Of a DNA stretch of 64,000 nucleotides, positions 17,219 to 25,603 are shown in pieces (within the stretch, counting starts at the first letter, position 1; each line of letters starts with the position of its first letter). Made by a program: the position numbers and the translations under genes. This stretch comes from JACVRW01 sp963826165 (GTDB taxonomy: Bacteria; Actinomycetota; Thermoleophilia; Solirubrobacterales; Thermoleophilaceae). The stretch covers positions 1 to 64,000 of the forward strand of contig CAWGWC010000014.1 in NCBI GenBank assembly GCA_963826165.1. Reading direction: 5' to 3'. The notes under the pieces were generated by a model that was not told the origin of the DNA, made no database searches, and worked only from the letters and a program-made list of their open reading frames with translations.

Positions 17219-17871
17219 CGCGCGGGATGGGGGTGGTAGGGCGCGCCCTTGAGCTTGAGCCGAACCGCCTGGCCGTAGATGCCCGCGAGCATGCGCAGCG
17301 TCATGAACGGGTAGCGCAGCAGCGGGAGGGCCGAGAGCTCACGCCTCTGGAGTGCGAGCGTGGCGTCGAAGTCGACCCGGCCCTCGCGACGGCTCTCCAT
17401 GTGCACCCGCAGCTGTTCGGCCGGGGTGGTCAGCCGCACGTGGTACTCGGAGCCCATGCCGAGGAAGGGCGACACATGGAACTCCTTGTCGATCTGAGAG
17501 TCCAGCCCGTCGAGCTCGTAGGCGTGCTTCTCGCCCCACGGGGTGTTGGTCACCTCGGCCACCACCTTCTCGACCTGCTCGCCGGAGCGGTCGAAGCAGT
17601 AGTAGAGGCTGACCGGGTTGAACAGGTGCCCGAAGGTCCGCACGTGGGTGAGCAGGCGGACCGGACCGTCGTGGTCGAGGTCGAGGTAGTCGCGCCGGCG
17701 AAACCAGGCGGGCGCCGGGCGCCGGGCCGACCACAGCGGCACCCGGTCGAGCAGCTCCGGCAGCTCGTCCAGGTCGAGGTAGGCCATGAACAGGCGGTAG
17801 CGAAATTCGTGCTCCACCGGCTCCATGCGCCGGTGGCGGACCCAGCCCTCGTACAAAGCGGACTCGCTCAC
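17215..17871 (-). CDS. DUF1365 domain-containing protein
   Basis: 218 residues from the GTG at 17871, whose GTGA overlaps the stop of the upstream FAD protein gene. The N-terminus 'LYEGWVRHRRMEPVEHEFRY', the central 'LLTHVRTFGHLFNPVSLYYC' and 'EVTNTPWGEKHAYEL' are the DUF1365 signature. The family is nearly always encoded between an FAD amine-oxidase-like protein and a CFA-like methyltransferase, as here. Biochemical role is not firmly known; participation in acyl-chain modification is inferred from context. Confidence 0.9.
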   Translation of the reverse strand: MSESALYEGWVRHRRMEPVEHEFRYRLFMAYLDLDELPELLDRVPLWSARRPAPAWFRRRDYLDLDHDGPVRLLTHVRTFGHLFNPVSLYYCFDRSGEQVEKVVAEVTNTPWGEKHAYELDGLDSQIDKEFHVSPFLGMGSEYHVRLTTPAEQLRVHMESRREGRVDFDATLALQRRELSALPLLRYPFMTLRMLAGIYGQAVRLKLKGAPYHPHPAR

Positions 17872-19112
17872 GAGAGGGCCTTGCCGAAGCGGCTGCACAC
17901 CTTCAGGCCGGAGACCACTCCGTCCTCGTGAAAGCCGTAGCCCCAGTAGGCGCCGCAGTAGTGGGTGCGGCGCACGCCGCTCACCTCCTGCCAGCGACGC
18001 TGGGCCGCCAGCCCGGCGGGTGTGTAGACCGGGTGGTCGTAGCGCAGCGTCCGGATCACCGAGTCCGGATCGATGGCCTCCGTGCGGTTGAGCGTGACGC
18101 AGAACTCGCGGTCGGCGCGCAGGGACTGCAGGCGGTTCATGTGGTAGGTGACGGTGGTCCGGTCCGCCGGCTTGTCCTGGAGATGGAAGTTCCAGCTGGC
18201 CCAGGCGCGGCGGCGCCGCGGCAGCAGGCTCTCGTCGGTGTGCAGCACGGTGTCGTTGGGCTGGTAGGGAATGGCCCCGAGCACCTCGGCTTCGGCGGCG
18301 CTCGGGTCGGCCAGCATGCGCAGCGCCTGGTCGGAGTGCACTGCCAGCACCACCTGGTCGAAGCGCTGGGGCTCGCCTCCGGCCGGCGTGACCTCCACGT
18401 GGTCGTCGAAGCGCTCGACGCGCCGCACGGGGGTCGAGAGCAGGAGCCGCTCGCCGAGCGGGCGGACGATCGCCTCCACGTATCGGGCCGAGCCTCCCTC
18501 GACCGTGAGCCAGGCCGGCCGGTCGGCGAAGCCGAACATGCCGTGGTTGGCGAAGAAGTCGGCCAGCATGCTCGCCGGGAACTCCCACATCCGGCGCGGA
18601 TCGGCCGACCACACCGCCGAGGCCTGGGGCACGATCAGGCCCTTGATGAACTGGGGCGAGTAGCCACCCTCGTCGAGGAACTCACCCAGTGACGGCCCCG
18701 ACCCGTTGAGGCCCACCAGCGAGCGTGCGCTCCGGTTGAAGCGCAGCAGGTCGAGGATCATCCGGTGAAAGGACGGGCGCGCGAGGTTGGAGCGCTGCGC
18801 GAACAGGCCGTTGGCCGAGGATCCGTTGTACTCGAAGTCATTCCCGTCGCTGACCGAGAAGCTCATGTTGGAGGGCTGGGTGGCCACGCCCATCCCGGCG
18901 AGCAGCCGCTCGAACTTGGGGTAGGTCCGGTCGTTGAGGACGATGAAGCCGGTGTCCACCCAGTGGGTCTCGTGCGCGGTGTCCACACGCACGGTGTTGG
19001 TATGGCCACCCGCGTAGTCGTTGGCTTCGAACACGGTCACGTCGTGCTCGTCGTGGAGCAGGTGGGCACACACGAGACCGGAGATCCCGGCCCCGACGAT
19101 CGCGATCTTCAT
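17868..19112 (-). CDS. FAD-dependent amine-oxidase-like oxidoreductase
   Basis: 414 residues. The N-terminal Rossmann motif GAGISGLVCAHLL, followed about 30 residues on by 'EANDYAGGHTNTV', is the amine oxidase/phytoene desaturase-type FAD fold. The C-terminal 'GAYWGYGFHEDGVVSGL' supplies the second FAD contact. In the conserved set FAD protein-DUF1365-CFA methyltransferase it is a likely acyl-chain desaturase or oxidase. It overlaps both neighbouring genes by 4 bp, so the set is probably co-translated. Confidence 0.9.
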   Translation of the reverse strand: MKIAIVGAGISGLVCAHLLHDEHDVTVFEANDYAGGHTNTVRVDTAHETHWVDTGFIVLNDRTYPKFERLLAGMGVATQPSNMSFSVSDGNDFEYNGSSANGLFAQRSNLARPSFHRMILDLLRFNRSARSLVGLNGSGPSLGEFLDEGGYSPQFIKGLIVPQASAVWSADPRRMWEFPASMLADFFANHGMFGFADRPAWLTVEGGSARYVEAIVRPLGERLLLSTPVRRVERFDDHVEVTPAGGEPQRFDQVVLAVHSDQALRMLADPSAAEAEVLGAIPYQPNDTVLHTDESLLPRRRRAWASWNFHLQDKPADRTTVTYHMNRLQSLRADREFCVTLNRTEAIDPDSVIRTLRYDHPVYTPAGLAAQRRWQEVSGVRRTHYCGAYWGYGFHEDGVVSGLKVCSRFGKALS

Positions 19113-19483
19113 TCGTCCACCAGCGCGGTGAGGGTCGCGCCCAGCACGGCCGTGCCGCCGGCCAGGGCCACGGTGCCCTTGCGGGCCCGGTCGGGCACGC
19201 TGTCACCGGCCGCCAGGGTGGCCGCGATGTCCAGCAGGTCGGACGCCACGGTGAGCGCGAGCCATGGGCGGGCAGCGGAACCTCGTGCGGTGGCGAGCAC
19301 GGCACCGGCCGCCAGCGCCATGTCGCGTCCTCCCAGACCGCGCAGCGCGATGTGCGTGGCAGGGTGCTCGGCGGGCTTGCCGAGCCAGCTCATGCCCACG
19401 CGCTCGGGCGCCGCCAGGAGGGCGGCGCCGAAGGCGATTCGCCCGGCGGCGAAGGCGTAGATGAGATTGCGCTGAAGCGCCAT
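19109..19483 (-). CDS. Small membrane protein heading the lipid-modification operon
   Basis: 124 residues with about three to four TM segments (8-25, 45-62, 72-88 and 103-120) and the motif 'RGLGGRDMALAAG'. Homologous short proteins of this kind occur in actinobacteria without a known role. It is first in the operon, overlaps the FAD protein gene by 4 bp, and is divergent from the cyclic-nucleotide-binding gene across a 78-bp gap that must hold both promoters. Confidence 0.72.
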   Translation of the reverse strand: MALQRNLIYAFAAGRIAFGAALLAAPERVGMSWLGKPAEHPATHIALRGLGGRDMALAAGAVLATARGSAARPWLALTVASDLLDIAATLAAGDSVPDRARKGTVALAGGTAVLGATLTALVDE

Positions 19484-19561
19484 GCCCCTTTCCTTACGTT
19501 ACGGACACCCCTACCCGATCAGTTGGGTAGAGTCGCCGCGACCGAGACCCAGGAGGCTCCG

Positions 19562-19957
19562 TTGGACTCAACCCGGCTGAAGTCGATCCCCCTGTTCAAT
19601 GACGTCCCGGAGGAAGAGCTCACCCGGCTCGCCACGTTCGCGCAGGACGTCACGGTCGAGGCGGGCCGAGAACTGGTCCGCGAGGGCGACTTCTCCTACG
19701 AGTTCATGGCCATCGAAGAGGGTGAGGCCGAGGTCACCCGAAACGGGGAGCATGTGGCCGACCTCGGGCCCGGGGACTTCTTCGGGGAGATGGGGCTGCT
19801 GGAGAAGACGCTGCGCAACGCCACCGTCACCGCCAAGACCTCCATGCGCGTGGTCACGCTCACCGGCTGGGACCTCAAGCGGCTGGAGCGAAAGTCTCCG
19901 CAGGCGATCGAGCGGGTGCGGGCCACGCTCGAGGAGCGCCGGCCACCGGCCGAATAG
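19562..19957 (+). CDS. Cyclic nucleotide-binding domain protein
   Basis: 131 residues forming a single CRP/cNMP-binding beta-barrel: 'LKSIPLFNDVPEEEL', then 'LVREGDFSYEFMAIEEGEA' and the phosphate-binding-cassette-like 'LGPGDFFGEMGLLE'. The usual Arg of the cassette appears in 'KTLRNATV'. There is no DNA-binding domain, so it is not a CRP-type regulator by itself. The TTG start is supported by AGGAGG at 19551-19556 (5-nt spacing). The next gene begins 2 bp downstream. Confidence 0.85.
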   Translation: MDSTRLKSIPLFNDVPEEELTRLATFAQDVTVEAGRELVREGDFSYEFMAIEEGEAEVTRNGEHVADLGPGDFFGEMGLLEKTLRNATVTAKTSMRVVTLTGWDLKRLERKSPQAIERVRATLEERRPPAE

Positions 19958-19958
19958 C

Positions 19959-21074
19959 GTGGCCGGCCGCATCGTCCTGTTCGGCGCCACGGGCTACACC
20001 GGGCGCCTGGCCGCCGAGGCCATGTCGGAGCGCGGGCTCGAGCCGGTGCTCGCGGCCCGCAGCCGCTCCAAGCTCGACGCGCTGGCCGGGGAGCTCGGAG
20101 GGCTCGAGACCGCCGTGGCCGACGTCTCCGATCCACCGAGCGTGACCGCGCTGGTCGAGAAGGGCGACGTGCTGGTCAGCACCGTCGGGCCCTTCGTGCG
20201 CTGGGGCGCCACGGCCGCGGCCGCCGCCTCCACGTCCGGTGCCCACTACCTCGACTGCACCGGTGAGCCGCCGTTCATCCGCGACGTCTTCGACCGCTAC
20301 GACGCGCCGGCGGAGGAGACGGGCAGTGCGATGTTCACGGCCTTCGGATACGACTGGGTTCCCGGCAATCTCGCCGGCGGGCTGGCCCTCGACCGCGCGG
20401 GCGAGGCGGCGGTCAGGCTGGACGTGGGCTACTTCCTCACCGGGAGCGCGGACACGAGCTCGATGAGCGGCGGCACGAAGGCGTCGCTGGTGGGCGTGAT
20501 CGCGGCCCCGTCGTTTCACTTCCTCGACGGTCGCGTGCAGCCCGAGCGGGGCGCACAGAGCATGCGTACCTTTCCGGTGGGCGCGCGTCAGCTGCCCGCG
20601 GTGTCGGTGGGCAGCTCCGAGCACTATGCCCTGCCGCGCTTCGCCCCCAGCCTGAAGGAGGTCAACGCCTACCTCGGCTGGTTCGGCCCCGCATCGAGGG
20701 CGATGCAGCTGGCATCGGGCGGGATGAGCCTCGCGATGAAGGTGCCCGGCGTGGAGGATCTCTGGAACGCGGCCGGCGAGAAGCTGGTGAAGGGCTCCAC
20801 GGGCGGTCCCGACGAGAGCACTCGGGCCAAGTCCGGATCCCACATCGTGGCCATCGCCTACGACGAGTCCGCCAATCCGCTGAGCGAGGTGCACCTCACG
20901 GGCGTGGACGGCTACACCTTCACCGGCCGCATACTGGCGTGGGGCGCGGAGCAGGCGGCGGCGGGCGCCGTGAAGGGCACGGGCGCACTCGGCCCTGTGG
21001 ACGGCTTCGGGCTCGCCGAGCTCACCGACGGCGTGGCCCAGGCGGGCATAGCCGAGGAGGGTTCGACGGCCTGA
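19959..21074 (+). CDS. Saccharopine dehydrogenase-like NAD(P)-binding protein (trans-acting enoyl reductase type)
   Basis: 371 residues from the GTG at 19959, one nt after the preceding stop. The N-terminus 'IVLFGATGYTGRLAAEAM' is a Rossmann loop of the saccharopine dehydrogenase-like family; 'VSTVGPFVRWGATAAAAA' and 'HYLDCTGEPPFIRDV' follow the pattern of the trans-acting enoyl reductases of actinobacterial lipid biosynthesis. The substrate is likely a lipid intermediate, but this is inferred from family only. It overlaps the next gene by 4 bp if that gene starts at CTG. Confidence 0.85.
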   Translation: MAGRIVLFGATGYTGRLAAEAMSERGLEPVLAARSRSKLDALAGELGGLETAVADVSDPPSVTALVEKGDVLVSTVGPFVRWGATAAAAASTSGAHYLDCTGEPPFIRDVFDRYDAPAEETGSAMFTAFGYDWVPGNLAGGLALDRAGEAAVRLDVGYFLTGSADTSSMSGGTKASLVGVIAAPSFHFLDGRVQPERGAQSMRTFPVGARQLPAVSVGSSEHYALPRFAPSLKEVNAYLGWFGPASRAMQLASGGMSLAMKVPGVEDLWNAAGEKLVKGSTGGPDESTRAKSGSHIVAIAYDESANPLSEVHLTGVDGYTFTGRILAWGAEQAAAGAVKGTGALGPVDGFGLAELTDGVAQAGIAEEGSTA

Positions 21075-22174
21075 CTGCGCCACGCCGGCGGCTCGCAGCT
21101 CTCGCAGCGGCGGCGGCGCTGGCCCTGATCGTGGGCGTGGTGGTGGGTGCGGCGGCGGGTGGAGGTGATGACGACGGGGGTGCCGAGACTCGGCCAGAGG
21201 TGCGGCAGAAGGAAGCCTCGCCGCGGCTCAACCTTCGCCAACAGGTCGGTCTCCTCCTGATCTCGAGCTTCGACGAGCCGGAAATGCCGGACTACATCCG
21301 GCGCCGGCTGGCGGCGGGCGAGACCGCGGGGGTGATTCTGTTCGGCCGCAACGGGGGCGACGCGCGACACTGGCGCCAGCTCACCCGCGCTCTCCAGCGC
21401 GCCGCGAAGGGCCGGGCGCTCATCATGGCCGACCAGGAGGGAGGCGACATCCGGACCGTCGCCCACGCCGGCCCGCCGGTGAGCCAGCCGTTTCAAGGGA
21501 CGGCGGGAGACGTGCGCCGGGTGTCCACAGCCGCGGGACGCCAGCTGCGGGCCGCCGGCGTGAACGTGAACCTCGCCCCGGTGGCGGACGTCGCCCGGCC
21601 CGGGTCGGTCATGTCCGGGCGCGCCTACACCGGCGACGCCGAGGCGGTGGCCGCGAGCACCGCGGCGGCGGTGCGTGGACTGCGCGATGCCGGGGTCGCC
21701 GCCACGCCGAAGCACTTCCCCGGGCTGGGCGGATCGGCCGTCAACACCGACGACGCCTCGGCCGGCGTGGCCGGTGAGCTCGACCAGGATCTGATCCCCT
21801 ACCGCTCGGCCATCGGGGCCGACGCGCCGCTCGTGATGGTCTCGCACGCCCTCTATCCCGCCCTGGACGGCGGCGCGATCGCCTCACAGTCCGAGGCCAT
21901 CGTCACCGGTCTGCTGAGGGACGAGCTGGGCTTCGAGGGCGCGGTCGTGACCGACAGCCTGGAGGCCCAGGCCGTGCTCGATCGCTCGGACGTGGCCACC
22001 GCCGCCGAGCGCTCGGTGCGGGCCGGCGTGGACCTGATCCTCATGACCGGCTCGGCCAGCTGGAACGACGTGTTTCCTCGCCTGCTGGCCGAGGCGAGAA
22101 GCGATCCGGCCTTCCGCGAGCGGGTGCGGGAGAGCGCCGCGCGCGTGACGCGGCTGAGGAAGCTCGTGCGCTAG
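21071..22174 (+). CDS. Glycoside hydrolase family 3 protein with atypical catalytic loop
   Basis: About 367 residues with an N-terminal TM/signal anchor (LAALAAAAALALIVGVVVG) and a GH3 barrel: 'LLLISSFDE', 'AGVILFGRN', 'MADQEGGDIRT', 'NVNLAPVADV', 'KHFPGLGG' and the nucleophile strand 'VVTDSLEAQAV'. In NagZ-type enzymes the KHFPGxG loop continues to an Asp-x-His acid/base dyad; here it reads SAVNTDDA with no His. No ATG, GTG or TTG lies near the expected start; the CTG at 21071 overlaps the previous stop (CTGA) and has GAGGAGG at 21054-21060. A GTG at 20939 would overlap the previous gene by 136 bp. Confidence 0.85.
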   Translation: MTAPRRRLAALAAAAALALIVGVVVGAAAGGGDDDGGAETRPEVRQKEASPRLNLRQQVGLLLISSFDEPEMPDYIRRRLAAGETAGVILFGRNGGDARHWRQLTRALQRAAKGRALIMADQEGGDIRTVAHAGPPVSQPFQGTAGDVRRVSTAAGRQLRAAGVNVNLAPVADVARPGSVMSGRAYTGDAEAVAASTAAAVRGLRDAGVAATPKHFPGLGGSAVNTDDASAGVAGELDQDLIPYRSAIGADAPLVMVSHALYPALDGGAIASQSEAIVTGLLRDELGFEGAVVTDSLEAQAVLDRSDVATAAERSVRAGVDLILMTGSASWNDVFPRLLAEARSDPAFRERVRESAARVTRLRKLVR

Positions 22175-24255
22175 TCGACCACGCTGCGCTCGAGTGCCCG
22201 CTCCATCAGCTCGCGGTGCACCGAGCGCGTGCGGCCCCGCCGGCGCTCCCAGGTCTCGTCGGGGCGCAGCTCCCAGGCGAACGTGTCGTCGGCGAAGCAG
22301 CGCTTGAGCGTGTCCTCGATCTCGGCCTTGAGCGGCTCGGAGTTCACGGGGGTGAGGAGCTCCACGCGGGTGTCGAGGTTGCGCGGCATGATGTCGGCCG
22401 AGCCCATCCAGTAGCGGCGCTCGTCGCCGCGCCGGAAACCGTATACCCGGGTGTGCTCGAGGAAGCGCCCGACGACCGAGACGACGGTGATGTTGTCGGA
22501 CACCCCCGGCACCCCCGCGCGCAGGCAGCAGATGCCGCGCACGTTCACATCAACCCGGACGCCGGCCTGCGAGGCGGCGTACAGGGCGCGGATGCAGCGC
22601 GGGTCGACCAGCGAGTTCATCTTGAGCACGATGCGGGCGTCGAGCCCGTTCTGGTGGGCCTCGACCGTGCGCTCCACCTCGCGCAGGAACCACTTGCGCA
22701 TGTGGTCGGGGGCCACGATGGCCGCGCGGTACTCGGGCGAGCGCGCCGCGCCGGTGAGCGAGTTGAACAGCTCGGCCACGTCCTGGGCGATCTCGCGGTC
22801 GGTGGTGAAGAGACCGAAGTCCTCGTACAGACGGGCCGTCTTGGCGTGGTAGTTGCCGGTGCCGATGTGCACGTAGTGGCGCACTCCCGAGCCCTCGCGA
22901 CGCACCACGAGCAGAGCCTTGGCGTGGGTCTTCAGGCCGGGCAGCCCGTGGACCACGTGAGCGCCGGCCTCCTCCAACGAGCGCGACCAGCCGATGTTGC
23001 GCCGTTCGTCGAAACGGGCCTTCAGCTCTACGAGACAGACCGCCTGCTTGCCGCTCTCGGCGGCCTCAATCAGCGCGGGAATGAGCGCGGAGTCGTCGGA
23101 GGTCCGGTACACGGTCATCTTGATGGCCAGCACGTCGGGGTCGCGCACGGCCTGCTGGATGAAGCGCTCGACGCTGCCGGCGAAGGAGTCGTAGGGGTGG
23201 TGCACGAGGATGTCCTGGCTGCGCATGGCGGCGAGCACGTCCACGCGCCCGTGCTCGGGATCGGCGAGCACGGCCTGGTTGACCGGGGTCCAGGGAGCGT
23301 CGCGCAGGTCGCGATGACCGTCGACCTCGTAGACCGCCCACAGGTCCTCCATGTCGAGCAGCCCGTCCACGTCGATCACCTGGGACTCGTGGATGGCGAG
23401 CTGCTCGACGAGGTAGTCGCGCATGTCCGGGTCCATCGAGCTCGACACCTCGAGCCGTACCACCTCGCCGAAGCGCCGGCGGCGCAGCTCGTCCTCTACC
23501 GCGCGGAGGAGATCGTCGGCCTCGTCGGAGACGGTGAAGTCCCCGTCGCGCGTGACCCGGAAGTAGTCGTGGCGCAGGATCTCCATCCCGGGGAACAGCT
23601 CCTCGAGGTGCCGGGCGATGATGTCTTCGAGCGGGACGAAGGTCTGGCCCCCGATCGGGACGAAGCGCGGCAGGACCTCCTTGGGCACCTTCACGCGGGC
23701 GAAGGTCTCGCTCTTCGACACCGGGTCGCGCAGCCACACCGCGAGCGACAGCGACAGGTTGGAGATATAGGGGAACGGCCGTCCGGGCCCCACCGCCAGC
23801 GGGGTGAGCACCGGGAAGATCTGCTCGGAGAAGACGCGGTCGACCTCCTCGAGCTCTTCGGCGCTGCACTGATCCGTGTCGATCACGCGAATTCCGTTCT
23901 CGGCAAGCGCCGGGCACAGCTGCTCGGCCCACACGCGCGACTGGCGCGCGCCGAGCTCCCGCGTGCGCTCGCCGATGTGCTCGAGGGTCTCCCCCGGGGA
24001 GAGCCCGTCCGGTCCCCGCGCGTCGATGCCGGCGTCGACCTGGTCGTGCAGGCCGGCCACGCGGACCATCACAAACTCGTCGAGATTGGACGAGTAGATC
24101 GCCGTGAACTTGACCCGCTCCAGGAGGGGCACGTCCTCGTCCTCGGCCAGCTCGAGCACGCGCTCGTTGAACTGCAGCCAGGACAGCTCCCGATTCACCA
24201 GCAACTCGGGAGCGTCGAGGTCCGGTACCTGTGTCTCTGCTGTGATCGCTTCCAT
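22171..24255 (-). CDS. ppk1: Polyphosphate kinase 1
   Basis: 694 residues from the ATG at 24255. Domains run as N-terminal helical domain ('LLVNRELSWLQFNERVLELA', 'IYSSNLDEFVMVRVAGL'), head domain, and two phospholipase-D-like catalytic halves. The catalytic-His region is 'HGLPGLKTHAKALLVVR', and the second half has 'GSADIMPRNLDTRVEL'. PPK1 reversibly makes polyphosphate from ATP. It is divergent from the SixA-like gene and sits beside the pst-phoU-ppx operon, forming a phosphate storage block. Confidence 0.96.
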   Translation of the reverse strand: MEAITAETQVPDLDAPELLVNRELSWLQFNERVLELAEDEDVPLLERVKFTAIYSSNLDEFVMVRVAGLHDQVDAGIDARGPDGLSPGETLEHIGERTRELGARQSRVWAEQLCPALAENGIRVIDTDQCSAEELEEVDRVFSEQIFPVLTPLAVGPGRPFPYISNLSLSLAVWLRDPVSKSETFARVKVPKEVLPRFVPIGGQTFVPLEDIIARHLEELFPGMEILRHDYFRVTRDGDFTVSDEADDLLRAVEDELRRRRFGEVVRLEVSSSMDPDMRDYLVEQLAIHESQVIDVDGLLDMEDLWAVYEVDGHRDLRDAPWTPVNQAVLADPEHGRVDVLAAMRSQDILVHHPYDSFAGSVERFIQQAVRDPDVLAIKMTVYRTSDDSALIPALIEAAESGKQAVCLVELKARFDERRNIGWSRSLEEAGAHVVHGLPGLKTHAKALLVVRREGSGVRHYVHIGTGNYHAKTARLYEDFGLFTTDREIAQDVAELFNSLTGAARSPEYRAAIVAPDHMRKWFLREVERTVEAHQNGLDARIVLKMNSLVDPRCIRALYAASQAGVRVDVNVRGICCLRAGVPGVSDNITVVSVVGRFLEHTRVYGFRRGDERRYWMGSADIMPRNLDTRVELLTPVNSEPLKAEIEDTLKRCFADDTFAWELRPDETWERRRGRTRSVHRELMERALERSVVD

Positions 24256-24290
24256 GCTCAACGCCTTATAGGTGGGTATCTTGACGCTTC

Positions 24291-24722
24291 GTGCTCTGGC
24301 TGCTTCGCCACGGTGACGCCGCAAGGGGTTCTCCCGACGCGGAGCGACCTCTGACCGACAAGGGTCGAGCGCAGTCGTCGGCGGCCGGCCGGGCGCTGGC
24401 GGCCCTCGGAGTGGAGCTCGACGCCTGCCTGACCAGCCCCAAGCTGCGGGCGGCGGACACGGCTGCTCTTGCCTGCGCTGCCCTCGGAGTCGAGCCCCGC
24501 GAGGAGAGCGCCCTGGCCGGCGGATCGTTCGACGCCCACGCGCTCGCCGCGGGCCTGGGTGACGAGGTGCTCCTCGTGGGCCACGACCCCGACTTCTCCG
24601 AGGCGGTCCACCGGCTCACCGGCGCGCGCGTGAGCATGAAGAAGGGTGGCCTGGCCGGGATCGCCGACGACGAGCTCATCGTGCTCCTGCGCCCCGCGGA
24701 GCTGAACCGGATCGCGCGCTAG
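24291..24722 (+). CDS. SixA-like histidine phosphatase
   Basis: 143 residues of the histidine phosphatase superfamily. The RHG motif is 'LWLLRHGDAARGSPDAERP', followed by 'LTDKGRAQ', the second Arg in 'CLTSPKLRAADTA', and the second catalytic His in 'VLLVGHDPDFSEAV'. SixA-type enzymes dephosphorylate phosphohistidine on signalling proteins. GTG start, with TATCTT (24277-24282) 8 nt upstream and no SD. The stop overlaps that of the convergent ppx gene (CTAG). Confidence 0.88.
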   Translation: MLWLLRHGDAARGSPDAERPLTDKGRAQSSAAGRALAALGVELDACLTSPKLRAADTAALACAALGVEPREESALAGGSFDAHALAAGLGDEVLLVGHDPDFSEAVHRLTGARVSMKKGGLAGIADDELIVLLRPAELNRIAR

Positions 24723-25603
24723 GCAAGCTGGCGTCCCTCCACCAGCTCGAGCAGCACTCCCTCGCGCAGGCCGCCACGGGCGATGCGCAGCGGTAGGCCG
24801 AGCAGGTCCGAGATCGCCTCCAGCACCAGGATCCCCGCCGGCAGCAGGCGCACGCGCTCCGTGTCGAGCTCGAAGCGCCGAGCCACCTCCGGGATCGGCG
24901 TGGAGTAGAGCACGCGGATTCCTCGCTCGAGCGTGTCGTGAGCCAGCTCGGCCCCCACCAGGCGGCGCAGCGAGGTGGCCGTGCCGCCCACGGCGACGGC
25001 GCTGTCGGCGGGCGGCGGCTCGAGGCCCTCCAGCGTGCCGGCCACGTGACGCCGGACCTTCTCCAGCTCGTCGACCGAGGGCGGGTCCGAGCGCAGATAG
25101 GCGTCGGCCAGAAAGCCTGAGCCGACGCGAAAGGATTCGCACCAGGCCATCATCCCGTCGGCCTCGCCGATGGCGATCTCGCTGGACCCGCCGCCCACGT
25201 CGATCACCGCCACGGTCCCCTCGAGCGGCTTGATCAGAGTGCGGGTTGCGCCCACGAAGGCCAGCCGGGCCTCTTCCTCGCCCGTCAGGATCTCGAGCTC
25301 CGTGCCGCCGGCCTCGTGGACGGCGCTCGCCAACTCGTCGCGGTTGGGGGCGTTGCGAATCGCCGCGGTGGCCACCGCCACCAGATGCTCGGCGCCCACC
25401 TCGGCGGCCACCGCCACCTGCGTGCGCACCACCTCCGCCGTCTCGGCGATCTTCTCGGCCGGAATCGCCCCGCCGTCGGCCAGGCTCTTGCCTATCCGCG
25501 TGAAGGCTCGCTGGGTGACCAGCTCCCGCAGGGTTCCGTCAGCGGCGTCCGCCACCAGGAGACGCGTGGTGTTGCTGCCGATGTCGATGCAGGCGCAGAT
25601 CAA
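24719..25603 (-). CDS. ppx: Ppx/GppA family exopolyphosphatase
   Basis: 294 residues from the TTG at 25603, which overlaps the phoU stop (TTGA). The actin-like ATPase fold shows 'CIDIGSNTTRLLVAD' (phosphate 1), 'ATAAIRNAPN', 'EEEARLAFVGA' and 'VIDVGGGSSEIAIG' (phosphate 2). At about 300 residues it is the short, single-module class without the C-terminal HD part. It hydrolyses polyphosphate or (p)ppGpp. As the last gene of the pst operon it should be induced with phosphate uptake and opposes Ppk1. Confidence 0.93.
   Translation of the reverse strand: MICACIDIGSNTTRLLVADAADGTLRELVTQRAFTRIGKSLADGGAIPAEKIAETAEVVRTQVAVAAEVGAEHLVAVATAAIRNAPNRDELASAVHEAGGTELEILTGEEEARLAFVGATRTLIKPLEGTVAVIDVGGGSSEIAIGEADGMMAWCESFRVGSGFLADAYLRSDPPSVDELEKVRRHVAGTLEGLEPPPADSAVAVGGTATSLRRLVGAELAHDTLERGIRVLYSTPIPEVARRFELDTERVRLLPAGILVLEAISDLLGLPLRIARGGLREGVLLELVEGRQLA

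Noticed and set aside
22216..24354. 712-codon open frame on the plus strand
   Set aside because: Antisense to ppk1, which is unmistakable on the other strand.
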